Origin: Planctomycetales bacterium
GTDB taxonomy: Bacteria; Planctomycetota; Phycisphaerae; SM23-33
Length of the DNA stretch: 64,000 nucleotides
Direction: 5' to 3'
Assembly (NCBI GenBank): GCA_030612725.1
Contig: JAUWNJ010000006.1
Span: forward strand, 62,001-126,000
The notes under the pieces were generated by a model. That model did no database searches and was not told the origin of the DNA. It saw nothing but the letters and a program-made list of their open reading frames with translations. Shown here piece by piece: positions 49,937 to 59,580 of this stretch. Each line of letters opens with the position of its first letter. Within the stretch, counting starts at the first letter, position 1. The position numbers and the translations under genes are program-made.

Positions 49937-51817
49937 ATGATTATCAAGACGCGACGATTCTGGATGCTTTCGGCGATATCGGCGGCGATACTGCTTCCGA
50001 CACTGGCGCAAGCGCAGATTCTCGACCCCTTTTCAATCCCAAAGAATGCGAAAAAGGGTTTCTTCGCCCGGACGATCATCTCACATAAGACGGTCGCGCC
50101 TGGTGATTCATTCCAGGTGGCGGTCGAAATGACCATCCCCGACGGCGCCTGGCTCTACGGCCCAATAGCAGGCGGAACGGTCGTCAAGCCTATAAGCCTG
50201 TGGCTTGAAATCGCCCCGAACTCCCTGTGGGTCGATATTGGCGGGATGCTCTTCGGGCCGACGAAGCCTCACGTTACAAAATATGAGGACGGCCAATCAG
50301 ACACGCACAACGTTTATGATGGCAAGGGGTATCTGTTCTTTACACTGACGGTTCCTGATGACTTCAAGCCGGGACTGGTCAAACTATCGGCAACCGTCAA
50401 CGGTCAAATATGCGAAAAAGACGGCAGATGCATTACGATTGACTACAAAGTCCCAGTTGCTGTTGAAGTAGGCTCGACAACGGTCGCTTCGCCGGAGTGG
50501 ACGGACCGGATTAAGAAAATCCTTTCGCAATCAAAAACATTTGACCAGTGGAAGGACACGCTTGCCGATGAGGCTGCGATAACTACTGTCTGGGGCGCGC
50601 CGTCCGGTATGGGCGTCGAGGCACTGGCGACTTTCGCACTTGCGCTGCTGGCCGGGCTTATCCTCAATATCATGCCGTGCGTCCTTCCGGTGATTCCGCT
50701 TCGGTTGCTTGCGCTGCTGAACCAGGCCGGTCAATCCCGCCGGCGGTTCATCACGCTCGGACTGGCATTCGCAGGGGGAATCGTCCTGTTCTTCGTCGCC
50801 CTGGCGGCAGCCAACGTGATACTGAAACTCTCGATGCAATACTCGATCAAGCAGGCAGACCTCTTTAGACATTCCGGCTCGGTCATTGCGATGATATTGC
50901 TTCTGGTGGCGCTGGCCGCCAATATGTTTGATGTCTTTACCGTTACGGTTCCGGGCAAAGTCGCCTCGGCCCAGCCAAAACGTGGACACCTCGGAGCCGT
51001 CGGTATGGGTCTGCTGATGGCGGTGCTCTCGACGCCGTGCAGTTTCGCCATTATCGCAGCAGTGTTCAGTTCGGCTGTGCTGTTTCTGCCGCTGGTGTCT
51101 GGGACGATTGCAATCATACTTATCGGCGTGGGAATGGCCGCTCCGCACGCGCTGCTGGCGTGCTTTCCGAAGGTCGTCTCCCGTCTTCCCAAAGCCGGTA
51201 AGTGGACCGACCTGTTCAAGCAGTCGGTCGGATTCGTATTCCTGCTGATAGCGGTCTGGCTTCTGCGAACACAAATGAGCCTGGCGTACCCCGCATGGGT
51301 CGCTGCCTACGGCGTGGTACTGGCGATGTGCCTCTGGATGTGGGGTTCGTGGGTGCGGTTCGACGCCGCCGGCTGGAAAAAATGGTCCGTCCGCATCGCA
51401 GCGGTCGCTATCGCCGTATCGGCGGGATGGTGGATGCTTACGCCGTCGAAACCGTCGGCAGTGAAGATGCGTCCCTACGACGCCGCCGAGATAGCCCTCG
51501 CCCGGAAGGACGGTAAAATCGTCCTGATAAAATTCACCGCCACATGGTGCCCGGAATGCCAGGTCCTGGATATGACGGTTTTCAACGACCCCGACCTGGC
51601 CAAGGCCCTTAAGGACAGGGGCGTAGCCGTATTCAAAGGCGACGTTACACGCAAGGACATGCCCGCCGGCAAGATGCTCTTCGATAAACTCCGCGAGCAG
51701 GGGCCGCCGCTGACGGTGATATTCCTGCCGGGAAATCCAAAACCAATCCGCCTGCGAAAAGGATTAAGCGGGAAACTTATAATTCAGAAAATGGACGAAG
51801 CAATCGGGAAAAGGTAA
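49937..51817 (+). CDS. dsbD: Thiol:disulfide interchange protein DsbD
   Basis: 626 residues. Signal peptide (about 1-27), periplasmic alpha domain (about 28-190, with NGQICEKDGRC holding a cysteine pair), an eight-helix membrane domain (about 215-490) with the redox cysteines in IMPCVLPVIPLR and LSTPCSFAI, and a C-terminal thioredoxin domain (about 510-626) with ATWCPECQ. It moves reducing power from cytoplasm to periplasm for disulfide isomerisation and cytochrome maturation. All three modules are intact. It starts five bases after queA, behind AGAGG. Confidence 0.92.
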   Translation: MIIKTRRFWMLSAISAAILLPTLAQAQILDPFSIPKNAKKGFFARTIISHKTVAPGDSFQVAVEMTIPDGAWLYGPIAGGTVVKPISLWLEIAPNSLWVDIGGMLFGPTKPHVTKYEDGQSDTHNVYDGKGYLFFTLTVPDDFKPGLVKLSATVNGQICEKDGRCITIDYKVPVAVEVGSTTVASPEWTDRIKKILSQSKTFDQWKDTLADEAAITTVWGAPSGMGVEALATFALALLAGLILNIMPCVLPVIPLRLLALLNQAGQSRRRFITLGLAFAGGIVLFFVALAAANVILKLSMQYSIKQADLFRHSGSVIAMILLLVALAANMFDVFTVTVPGKVASAQPKRGHLGAVGMGLLMAVLSTPCSFAIIAAVFSSAVLFLPLVSGTIAIILIGVGMAAPHALLACFPKVVSRLPKAGKWTDLFKQSVGFVFLLIAVWLLRTQMSLAYPAWVAAYGVVLAMCLWMWGSWVRFDAAGWKKWSVRIAAVAIAVSAGWWMLTPSKPSAVKMRPYDAAEIALARKDGKIVLIKFTATWCPECQVLDMTVFNDPDLAKALKDRGVAVFKGDVTRKDMPAGKMLFDKLREQGPPLTVIFLPGNPKPIRLRKGLSGKLIIQKMDEAIGKR

Positions 51818-51821
51818 ATTT

Positions 51822-52667
51822 ATGACTCAGATGAAAGAATCGGAACGTGTCCTTTCGGGCGTGAAAAACATAATCGCCGTCGGTGCCGGTAAGGGCGGCG
51901 TGGGTAAGAGCACAATTTCGGTCCACCTTGCCGTCGGGCTTCGCCGGACCGGTGCGTCCGTCGGTCTGCTGGACTGCGACATCTATGGCCCTTCAATCGC
52001 GATGATGACGGGCATCGAAGGGGCGGAACCTGTAATGGTCGGCGAAAAGCAAATCGCCCCGTTTGACGCCTGTGGCCTGAAGGTTATCTCAATGGCGAAT
52101 TTCATCCCGTCGGACGCCGCAATGATCTGGCGCGGGCCTATGGTCCACGGCGCGATAAAGCAGTTTCTGACCGACGTTGATTGGGGTAAGTTGGATTATC
52201 TTGTCGTGGACCTTCCGCCGGGAACGGGCGACCCGCCGCTGACGCTGGCCCAGACGGTCGGCGTTACCGGAGCGGTAATCGTAACGACGCCCCAGCCGGT
52301 GGCTCTGGGCGACGCGATGCGAGCGGCACAAATGTATCAGAAACTGGGGATCCGCGTCCTCGGCGTGGTGGAGAATATGAGTTATTTCGTCTGCCCCGAC
52401 TGCAAGGCAGAACACGACATCTTCGGGCGAGGCGGCGCGCGATATGCCGCCCAAGGCGCCAACTTGCCGCTGCTGGCCGAGATTCCGATGAACCTGGCAA
52501 TGCGGGTCAATACCGACGGCGGCGACGCCGAGGACGATTTCGACGAAGCACAAAACCCAGCCGTCGCCAAGGCGCTGACGGAAATGGTCGAAAACGTAAC
52601 CGAGCAGGTCCGTATCCGAAACGAAAACGAACCGCCGGCCAAGCCGATACAGGTCGGGAAAAAATAG
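51822..52667 (+). CDS. mrp: Mrp/NBP35-type Fe-S carrier ATPase
   Basis: 281 residues. Deviant Walker A AVGAGKGGVGKSTISVHLAV (about 17-36), DCDIYGPS, VVDLPPGTGDPPLTLAQ and the CxxC metal site in YFVCPDCKAEHDIFG. It binds and delivers 4Fe-4S clusters. There is no N-terminal DUF59 domain. It starts four bases after dsbD. A short half-repeat of ATTACACGGATTACAC type follows at 52672-52695. Confidence 0.93.
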   Translation: MTQMKESERVLSGVKNIIAVGAGKGGVGKSTISVHLAVGLRRTGASVGLLDCDIYGPSIAMMTGIEGAEPVMVGEKQIAPFDACGLKVISMANFIPSDAAMIWRGPMVHGAIKQFLTDVDWGKLDYLVVDLPPGTGDPPLTLAQTVGVTGAVIVTTPQPVALGDAMRAAQMYQKLGIRVLGVVENMSYFVCPDCKAEHDIFGRGGARYAAQGANLPLLAEIPMNLAMRVNTDGGDAEDDFDEAQNPAVAKALTEMVENVTEQVRIRNENEPPAKPIQVGKK

Positions 52668-52705
52668 TCCACTGATTACACGGATTACACAGATAAAAAC
52701 AACAG

Positions 52706-53326
52706 ATGAACAGCGGTTACGAGATTAGCAAGCGGGGCTTGGATTTTATGGCGGCTGCTGTGGGGTTGGCGGTCTTGAGTCCGTTTATGCTGATTTTTTA
52801 CCTGTTGGTGCGGTGCACGAGTAGAGGTGACGGGTTCTTCGTCCAGGGCCGCGCCGGCAGGGATGGGCGGATATTTCGAATGGTAAAGTTCCGCACGATG
52901 CGGGCAGACCACAAGCACGACCCCAACCCGACAATCGTAATCACCGACTCACATGAGGACGTTACGCCCGTCGGACATTTCCTGCGAAAATTCAAACTCG
53001 ACGAACTGCCGCAATTGTTCAACGTGTTGGCTGGACACATGTCGCTGGTCGGACCAAGGCCAACCGTGCCCGAACAGGTGGCTCAGTACGGCGAATTCGA
53101 GCGACGCCGTCTTCTCGCCCGCCCCGGAATCACCGGTCTGGCGCAAATCAACGGCGGCACGGGCCTGACCTGGCCTGAACGAATCGAATGGGACGTTTAT
53201 TACGTCGAGCATCGAACGCTGATAATGGACCTGAAAATCCTCCTCCTCACAGCCTCGGCGCTGGTCGTCGGAACCGAAAAAAACGTCCGCCGATTCCGCG
53301 ATGTACATCCCGAAGAGAAGGTCTGA
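52706..53326 (+). CDS. Undecaprenyl-phosphate sugar phosphotransferase
   Basis: 206 residues, the short (WecP/PglC-like) form. One N-terminal membrane segment (about 12-35, FMAAAVGLAVLSPFMLIFYL) precedes the catalytic core: GRDGRIFRMVKFRTM, LRKFKLDELPQLFNVLAGHMSLVGPRP, LARPGITGLAQING, and DVYYVEHRTLIMDLKILLLT. It transfers a sugar-1-phosphate to undecaprenyl phosphate to begin a surface polysaccharide. No other glycan genes are adjacent. Confidence 0.9.
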   Translation: MNSGYEISKRGLDFMAAAVGLAVLSPFMLIFYLLVRCTSRGDGFFVQGRAGRDGRIFRMVKFRTMRADHKHDPNPTIVITDSHEDVTPVGHFLRKFKLDELPQLFNVLAGHMSLVGPRPTVPEQVAQYGEFERRRLLARPGITGLAQINGGTGLTWPERIEWDVYYVEHRTLIMDLKILLLTASALVVGTEKNVRRFRDVHPEEKV

Positions 53327-53328
53327 CG

Positions 53329-53736
53329 CTACCCCGCGGGTTTTCGTCCGAGGTGTTCGTCGAGTTCTTCGGGCGTGGAGATCATTACGTCGTAGAATTC
53401 GCCGTAGTGTTCGCAATCGGGCGGATTGTGCTCCCGGCAGCGTTTCGGGCGACGGTCGTAAATCGTGCAGAAATTGTCCTCGTCGAGGTACATGCACCGT
53501 CCTGCAATAATCCGATGCCACCGGTAGTTCACGATGAAGACGCGGACCGTATCGTACTGCAACTCCCACTTCAGTTCGTCGATGTCGTCGCGCGTACGCG
53601 GCTTGGTGATGTGCATTACCAGGTCATGGCAACACTTGGCCGGACAACCATTGCAGGCGTCCAGCATTCTCTGACGTGGTCCGGTCTTTCTCTTCCGGCC
53701 GGTAACATTCGTTCTGTGCGTCTTCGTCTTCGACAT
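53329..53736 (-). CDS. YkgJ-type cysteine cluster protein
   Basis: 135 residues. CNGCPAKCCHD (about 28-38), then GRCMYLDEDNFCTIYDRRPKRCR (about 79-101) and CEHY form the zinc/iron-chelating YkgJ (UPF0153) domain. It is convergent with the sugar transferase, two bases away. Metal binding is supported by the cysteines; the biological role is not known. Confidence 0.85.
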   Translation of the reverse strand: MSKTKTHRTNVTGRKRKTGPRQRMLDACNGCPAKCCHDLVMHITKPRTRDDIDELKWELQYDTVRVFIVNYRWHRIIAGRCMYLDEDNFCTIYDRRPKRCREHNPPDCEHYGEFYDVMISTPEELDEHLGRKPAG

Positions 53737-53751
53737 ATCGTTCGCAACCCG

Positions 53752-54927
53752 TCAATTTTCTGATAGAAGCGCCTTCTTACGTGAAATCTGGCGGAAGGTG
53801 CAATAGATAATCGCATAAATAATGGCACACGCCGGCGCGATAAGCAAGGCCTTGCCGAGACCATATGCGTCCGCCATTTTACCGGTAACGGCAAGAAACA
53901 GGAAGGCCCCGGCCGCCCCTGAAATCATCACCACGCCCGTCAGTGCGCCCTGCTGATGACGGCGATAGTCGAATACTTCCGCCATCAGGTAAGGCCAAAG
54001 CCCGCCGATGGACGCTCCGAGCAGAAAGGCCGCCGGTTGAAGCCACAATGCGCTGCTCACGTTCGTCAGACACAGCAGGGCCGCGACGCTCACGGCGACC
54101 GAGCAGATGATGAATTTCGCGCCGAAGACGCGCCGTCTCAACCCCAGTAATAACCGCATCGCCGTCATACCGGCCATGAGCAAGGTCAGCGCCAGCAGGG
54201 CCTGGAATTTGCCAAAACCGGCCTCGGACTCCAGGAAGTTCGGTATCCAGGTGACGAGCACCGCCTCGCAACCCACATAGAATGCGAAACCCGACAGGCC
54301 CAGCAGGAGCGTCAGGTCCGGGCGGCGGGCGGAGGAGGCCTTACGCTCCGGATGCGGCACGGGGGGATGGGGCGGCAGATCGCGGAAACCGACAGAAGCG
54401 AGTACCAGACACACAGCGAACGCCCCAGCCGCCACCAGGAAAGTCGGTTGCCACCTGCCTGTAACAAGCAGGCAAAGCCACACCGCCACAGGTCCGAGAA
54501 GCCTGCCCAGACCCTGGAAGGCGTGAAGCAGGTTGATCCCGCGGGCCTGGTCCCGCCGACAGAACCGGCCGACAAGCGGATTGACGAAGGAACCCATGCC
54601 GTTGGCGAAATAGAAGAACAGCAATGCTGCGACGAATGCGCCGGCGACGGGCGCAAAGGCAATGCAGACAGCGGCGACCGCGCTGAGAACCAAAACCCAA
54701 TTCATAACCACGCGGGCGCTCCAGCGGTCATAAAGCGCTCCGCCGAGAAGAGCGGCCATCGAGAAAAAAACGCTGGCCAGACCCATCCACAACCCCATCC
54801 GGGCGTGCGTGAACCCGAACGCCTCCTCGACGTTCTTGATCAGCGCCGGCATGAGACCCAGGCCGAACATCCCGACGACCAGATAGTACGAATGGCAGAC
54901 CGATTTGTAACGAGTTGTCTTTTCCAT
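53752..54927 (-). CDS. MFS transporter
   Basis: 391 residues with about twelve hydrophobic helices and the MFS loop signature between helices 2 and 3 (GGALYDRWSARVVMNW). The two halves are separated by a basic loop (about 200-215). The best start is ATG 54927 (MEKTTRYKSV); an in-frame ATG at 54975 adds 16 residues. No clear ribosome-binding site helps to decide. Substrate unknown, though the fold resembles fucose/nitrate-type porters. Confidence 0.85.
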   Translation of the reverse strand: MEKTTRYKSVCHSYYLVVGMFGLGLMPALIKNVEEAFGFTHARMGLWMGLASVFFSMAALLGGALYDRWSARVVMNWVLVLSAVAAVCIAFAPVAGAFVAALLFFYFANGMGSFVNPLVGRFCRRDQARGINLLHAFQGLGRLLGPVAVWLCLLVTGRWQPTFLVAAGAFAVCLVLASVGFRDLPPHPPVPHPERKASSARRPDLTLLLGLSGFAFYVGCEAVLVTWIPNFLESEAGFGKFQALLALTLLMAGMTAMRLLLGLRRRVFGAKFIICSVAVSVAALLCLTNVSSALWLQPAAFLLGASIGGLWPYLMAEVFDYRRHQQGALTGVVMISGAAGAFLFLAVTGKMADAYGLGKALLIAPACAIIYAIIYCTFRQISRKKALLSEN

Positions 54928-54985
54928 AATGCGGGCGCCGGCAAAAAGCGAGCACGCCAAACGGTTGCGGAACATTGGTTTGCCG

Positions 54986-55882
54986 CTACTGACTACTACT
55001 ACCCCACGGCGGCGTTTCGGGCAGGTGGGCGTCGAATTCGGCGATAAGTTCGTCTTCGTATTTGCCCGCGTATTGACCGGCGAAGAATTTGTCGGCAGCG
55101 ACTTCGAAGAAGCGTTTCCACGAGTCGGCTTCGTCGCCGGGATTAATCGGGTAGAACAATGCCCCGTTGGCTTTAGCGGCCTTCATGTCGCCGGGCGCGT
55201 CGCCGATCATCAATATCCTGTCGGGTTCGTACTTTCCGCCGGCGGCGTATTGGATGTGTTCTTTTTTAGAACCCATCTCCTGCCCGCAGATAAGATGAAC
55301 GTATTGGGCGATGTCGTGCTCGTCCCATTCGCGGCTAAGCGCCTCGCCCGGCGTTCCGGAGCAGACCATGGCGTCGGCCAATTCGGCTATTTTTTCCAGG
55401 CTCTCGCGGAGGTGTGGGAACGGCGGAACGCCGCGAACGATTTTTTTAACGTCGGCATTGACGGCGTGGGACCATCGAAGAGTCCTTTTGAGAACTTCGT
55501 CGTCGGTGGCGGCGATTTTCGCTTCCAGGGCGGGATTGCCCAGTTTGGACTCCTGGTCAATCCACTTACGCAGCGAATCGACCTGCGGAGCCTTGTATCC
55601 TCGCTCGACGGCTTTGGGATGATCCGCCAACAGGTCGAAAACCCTCACCAGGGCCGGGAAGCGATTTGCGCCCCGCCACTTGCTGTAGAGGTTGACGAAC
55701 TCGGCCACGTCGCGGGCGAACCGACTGACTGCCTGGAGTTCCCAACTGTTAATGGTGTTGGGAATGAAACACTCCTTGTGCTTAATCTCCATCGAGTCGA
55801 ACGCACATCCGTCCGAATCAATCCCAACGAAAAATTCCTTTGTCTTTTCCAGTCCTTTTAAGATTTCAACGGGGCCTGCCAT
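54986..55882 (-). CDS. HAD-family hydrolase
   Basis: 298 residues. HAD motif I FFVGIDSDGCAFDSM (the usual second Asp replaced: D-S-D), motif II MVCSGTPGEAL, a Lys in SKKEHIQ, and motif III/IV ILMIGDAPGDMKAAKANG. A large helical cap lies at about 45-150. It may act on a sugar phosphate. It lies upstream of the MFS gene on the same strand. Confidence 0.85.
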   Translation of the reverse strand: MAGPVEILKGLEKTKEFFVGIDSDGCAFDSMEIKHKECFIPNTINSWELQAVSRFARDVAEFVNLYSKWRGANRFPALVRVFDLLADHPKAVERGYKAPQVDSLRKWIDQESKLGNPALEAKIAATDDEVLKRTLRWSHAVNADVKKIVRGVPPFPHLRESLEKIAELADAMVCSGTPGEALSREWDEHDIAQYVHLICGQEMGSKKEHIQYAAGGKYEPDRILMIGDAPGDMKAAKANGALFYPINPGDEADSWKRFFEVAADKFFAGQYAGKYEDELIAEFDAHLPETPPWGSSSQ

Positions 55883-55983
55883 TTTTGCTCCAATTTCCGA
55901 TTTTCGATTGTATTTCCCGAAGGTCGCTGACCTGTTTGGAGGCTTACTTTGCTTTTATTGTTGGGTTGTTGTCAATTGGAAAT

Positions 55984-56018
55984 TAAAAAAATGCCGTCAG
56001 ACCACGGTAGTCCTGACG
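55984..56018 (-). terminator. Rho-independent terminator
   Basis: Read on the minus strand: CGTCAGGAC-TACCGTG-GTCTGACG (one bulge) followed by GCATTTTTTT. It lies 20 bases after the stop of the oxidoreductase gene. Confidence 0.7.
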
Positions 56019-56037
56019 ACCCGACCTGCCTTTTTTA

Positions 56038-57345
56038 TTACAATGGCGCATCGCCCAGGAGGTCTGCGATTTTGACTGCCTTTCCGGTGTCGATGCTTTT
56101 ACATGCAGCCACGCCGACAAGTATCGAATAGGCTCCGTCCCGTCGTCCCGCCTTGCGTTTGAGCGGATCGGCTGGGGCTTCGGGGTCGAAGACGTCCGCC
56201 AATAGTGGCGCGTCGCCTCCGCCGTGCCCGCCTTTGCTTGTCCTGACCTCGATTTGCTCCGGCGATGAGAACTCCCGAATCAGGGTTATCGTGGTATTCC
56301 CCTTTTCCAGTTCGCCGGGGATGGTTCCGTCGCCGCTGATGTAGGTATTCTCGCAGGCGTGATGCTCCAGTCGGCCGCGGCTCCCGTTGAAGGCAATGCG
56401 ATAGCCTTCGTAGGGGCTGTAGGCGTGCAGGATGTAGTTGAGCAGCGCGCCGCTTTTGTACCGGGCCGACACCGACATATTGTCCCAGATATTAATCTCG
56501 TCGGAGAAGACGCATTTATCGCGGATGTATCCGTCCGGCTCGTCTTCGCAATCGAGGTACATTTCCTTCATGTCTTCCGAGTCCGCCAGGTTCAGGTGGA
56601 ATTTGCAGCGTTCAGCGACGGGGCAATTCCTGCATCGTTCAGACCGCCCTGCCAGGCCCATTCGTTCCGCCGTCGTCGGCGTGTAATATTTCAGTGAAGC
56701 ATGACAAAAGACTTCCTCGGGATCATCGCCAAGCCACCAGTTGACAAGATCGAAATGGTGCGTGGCCTTGTGAACCAGCAGCGAGCCGGAGTTTTCGCGC
56801 CTTCGGTGCCAGCGTCGGAAATAATCGGCTCCGTGGCTGGTGTTCAACAACCATGCGAAATCGACGCTGAGTATCTCGCCGATGACGCCGGAGTCGAGCA
56901 TTTCCTTGACCTGGCTTCGTGGCGGGCTGTAGCGGTAATTGAAAGTAACCTGGAGGTTTTTTCCGGTTTTTGCGGCGGTTTTGAGGATTTTCCGGCAGCG
57001 GGTTTCGTCGGTGGTCATGGGTTTTTCGGTAACGACGTCGCAGCCTAGTTCCATCGCCCGGCAGATGTAATCGCTGTGTGTGGCGTCCGGGCCTGTGGTT
57101 ACGATAACGACGTCGGGTTTGGCCTCGGCGATCATCTTATCGAAATCATCGGCCCGGTACGCCGGGACGGGCGAGCCGCCGAGTTCGACGATGTGGCGAT
57201 TGGCCAGGTCCAACCGTCCGCCGCTTATGTCGCATATCGCCGCCAGTTCGCAGGAGTCGGAAAAATCGCCGACAATGGCGTCCGTGTACATCCGGCTCCT
57301 GCCGCCCATACCCACATGCGCGTAACGTTTTTTCACCTTTGACAT
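56038..57345 (-). CDS. Gfo/Idh/MocA family oxidoreductase
   Basis: 435 residues. Rossmann N-terminus (YAHVGMGGRSRMYTDAI), TEKPMTTDE with the family Lys, and HKATHHFDLVNWWLGDD in the substrate domain. An unusual insertion with four cysteines (RCRNCPVAERCKFHL...DCED, about 245-285) could hold a metal or stabilise the fold. It is typical of the many carbohydrate-related MocA proteins in planctomycetes. ATG 57345 fits the family start. It follows gnd by 16 bases and probably shares its transcript. Confidence 0.88.
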   Translation of the reverse strand: MSKVKKRYAHVGMGGRSRMYTDAIVGDFSDSCELAAICDISGGRLDLANRHIVELGGSPVPAYRADDFDKMIAEAKPDVVIVTTGPDATHSDYICRAMELGCDVVTEKPMTTDETRCRKILKTAAKTGKNLQVTFNYRYSPPRSQVKEMLDSGVIGEILSVDFAWLLNTSHGADYFRRWHRRRENSGSLLVHKATHHFDLVNWWLGDDPEEVFCHASLKYYTPTTAERMGLAGRSERCRNCPVAERCKFHLNLADSEDMKEMYLDCEDEPDGYIRDKCVFSDEINIWDNMSVSARYKSGALLNYILHAYSPYEGYRIAFNGSRGRLEHHACENTYISGDGTIPGELEKGNTTITLIREFSSPEQIEVRTSKGGHGGGDAPLLADVFDPEAPADPLKRKAGRRDGAYSILVGVAACKSIDTGKAVKIADLLGDAPL

Positions 57346-57361
57346 AGAAAATCCACAACCA

Positions 57362-58810
57362 TTATGCTGTGTATGTGCTTGCTGTGGTGTCTCCGCCGGT
57401 TCCGGTCCAGTTGGTGTGGAAGAATTCGCCTCTCGGCTTGTCGGTGCGTTCGTATGTGTGCGCGCCGAAATAGTCCCGCTGGGCCTGGAGCAGATTGGCC
57501 GGCAGGCGTTCGGAGCGGTAGGCGTCGTAGAACGCCAGGGCTGAACTGAATGCCGGTACCGGCACGCCCAGCCGGACTGCCCGGATGACCACGCGCCGCC
57601 AGGCTGAATTGGCCTTGCGAACCGCGCTGCGGAAATAAGGCACAAGCAGCAGGTTCGTCGGCAGGGTTTTCTTGCTGTATGCGTCCTTTATCTTGCCCAG
57701 GAACTGGCTTCGGATGATGCACCCGCCCCGCCACATCAGCGCGATTCCGCCGTAATTGAGGTTCCAGCCGTACTCATCCGCAGCCGCCCGAAGCAGCATG
57801 AAGCCCTGTGCGTAGGAGATAATCTTCGAGGCATACAGCGCCTGGCGGATGTCTTCGACGAACTTTGCCCGGTCGCCTTTGAAGGTTCGCTTTGGGCCTC
57901 GGAGTTTTTCACTGGCAGCGACCCGCTCGTCCTTCAGGGCTGAGAGGCATCGCGCGAAGACAGCCTCGCCTATGAGCGTCAGCGGTATTCCCATATCCAA
58001 CGCGCTGATGCCCGTCCATTTGCCCGTGCCCTTCTGCCCGGCAGTGTCGAGAATCACATCGACCATCGCCTTACCCGTTTCCGGGTCGGTCTTTGCCAGG
58101 ATGTCGCGGGTGATTTCGATGAGGTAACTGTCCAGTTCGCCCTTGTTCCATTCGGCGAAGGTTTCGGACATTTCGGCCGGCGTCATTCCGACAGCATTCA
58201 TCAGCGAGTAGGCTTCGCAGATAAGTTGCATGTCGCCGTACTCGATACCGTTATGGACCATCTTGACGTAGTGGCCTGCGCCGTTCTCGCCGACCCAGTC
58301 GCAGCACGGTTCGCCGTCGCTCTTGGCCGACACTGCCTGGAAGATGGGTTTTACGTGTTCCCAGGCGGCTGGACTTCCGCCGGGCATGATGCTAGGCCCA
58401 TGTCGCGCGCCCTCTTCGCCGCCGGAGACGCCCGTGCCGATGTAGAGCAGGCCCTTGCTCTCAACGTACTTGAATCGACGAATCGTGTCGTTGTAGTTGC
58501 TGTTTCCGCCGTCGATGATGATGTCGCCGGATTCGAGGTGGGGGATAAGTTTCTCAATGAACGCATCGACGGGCGCACCTGCTTTGACCAGCAGCATCAC
58601 CCGCCGAGGACGCTTCAGAGCGCCGACGAATTCCTCAATCGAGTGTGTCCCGATGATATTCGTACCGGCGGCGGGGCCGGTGATGAAATCGTCCACCTTG
58701 CTGACAGTGCGGTTGAAGATGGCCACGGTGAATCCGTGGTCGTCCATATTCAGTACGAGGTTCTGGCCCATCACTGCCAGACCGATTAGTCCGATGTCTG
58801 CCTGCGGCAT
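57362..58810 (-). CDS. gnd: 6-phosphogluconate dehydrogenase
   Basis: 482 residues, the long enteric/eukaryotic-type form. NADP-binding [34 protein letters not shown], the catalytic region [21 protein letters not shown], and [20 protein letters not shown] (active-site Lys/Asn/Glu). It forms ribulose 5-phosphate and NADPH in the oxidative pentose phosphate path. ATG 58810 is chosen over a longer start in the upstream repeat because AGGAAAAACAG precedes it. Confidence 0.96.
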   Translation of the reverse strand: MPQADIGLIGLAVMGQNLVLNMDDHGFTVAIFNRTVSKVDDFITGPAAGTNIIGTHSIEEFVGALKRPRRVMLLVKAGAPVDAFIEKLIPHLESGDIIIDGGNSNYNDTIRRFKYVESKGLLYIGTGVSGGEEGARHGPSIMPGGSPAAWEHVKPIFQAVSAKSDGEPCCDWVGENGAGHYVKMVHNGIEYGDMQLICEAYSLMNAVGMTPAEMSETFAEWNKGELDSYLIEITRDILAKTDPETGKAMVDVILDTAGQKGTGKWTGISALDMGIPLTLIGEAVFARCLSALKDERVAASEKLRGPKRTFKGDRAKFVEDIRQALYASKIISYAQGFMLLRAAADEYGWNLNYGGIALMWRGGCIIRSQFLGKIKDAYSKKTLPTNLLLVPYFRSAVRKANSAWRRVVIRAVRLGVPVPAFSSALAFYDAYRSERLPANLLQAQRDYFGAHTYERTDKPRGEFFHTNWTGTGGDTTASTYTA

Positions 58811-58830
58811 CTGTTTTTCCTTTCTGTCTA

Positions 58831-58967
58831 AATAGCAATCAGCAATCAGCAATCAGCAATCAGCGATCAGCAAAAGATAAAAAAGAATGCCAAATGCTAA
58901 TCCGTTTCTTCTCTCTGTACGCTTTTGCTGAATGCTGATTGCTGATTGCTGACTGCTGACTGCTTTT
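58831..58967. repeat. Intergenic inverted repeat, AATCAGC family
   Basis: Left: AGCAATCAGC repeated (58833-58871); right: GCTGAATGCTGATTGCTGATTG then GCTGACTGC (58927-58963). The same phrase type appears at 33450 and 28911. It separates gnd from tRNA-Leu. Confidence 0.7.
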
Positions 58968-58970
58968 TCA

Positions 58971-59052
58971 TGCGAGGGACAGGACTCGAACCTGCACCCC
59001 TTTCAGGACCAGGACCTAAACCTGGCGCGTCTGCCAATTCCGCCACCCTCGC
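58971..59052 (-). tRNA. tRNA-Leu (anticodon UAG)
   Basis: 82 nt on the minus strand with long variable arm: acceptor GCGAGGG/CCCTCGC, D-arm GGAATTGGCAGAC, anticodon stem CCAGG/CCTGG with loop TTTAGGT, T-arm CAGG/CCTG with TTCGAGT. CCA not encoded. Confidence 0.94.
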
Positions 59053-59580
59053 TGTTACCACGAATTTCACGAATTATAGCGAATTACACGAATTATACAA
59101 ATGCACTTATACAAACGCATGAGGGAAATCGGAGAAAATTTTTTTACCGAATCCGTAACTTCGGGGTTATAACACGGTTGAATCAATAGTGAATAGTGGT
59201 GTTCGCATCGCGCCGAAAAGCGAGCGCCGAAGCCGTTGCTGGACTATGAGTTAAAACATATGAGAAACATACTCACCGGGCAGGATTTATCTGTCATACC
59301 AATGCTTATCCTGCCCAAGCGGGTCCCATCTCCGGGCGACTCGAAAAAGAGACGCCTGGCCCGCCTGTTATCGTCGCGAATTTGCGGTCTGTTTCGACTA
59401 TTTATCAAAAGCGCGACGGATTCCTGGAATTGTCTCGCGGGACAACAGGCCTGCGTGGGCTTCGATTTACTTGCCGAAGCGAACTCTTCAATTGCAGGAT
59501 ATGCGCTGGACACCTCGGAGCGGCGCATAGATAATGCGGTATTCGTGAATGTAATGTTCACGAAGGAAGGGAGATAGACC
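59053..59580. other. Gap without a supported gene
   Basis: 59053-59107 is a repeat of the AATTCGTG/CACGAATT family also seen at 33109. A 113-codon frame (59236-59577, TTG start) has neither a ribosome-binding site nor recognisable residues. GAAGGAAGGGAG at the right end belongs to the next gene. Confidence 0.5.

Noticed and set aside
59236-59577. 113-codon frame before the VWA gene
   Set aside because: TTG start without a ribosome-binding site, low-quality composition, no family resemblance.
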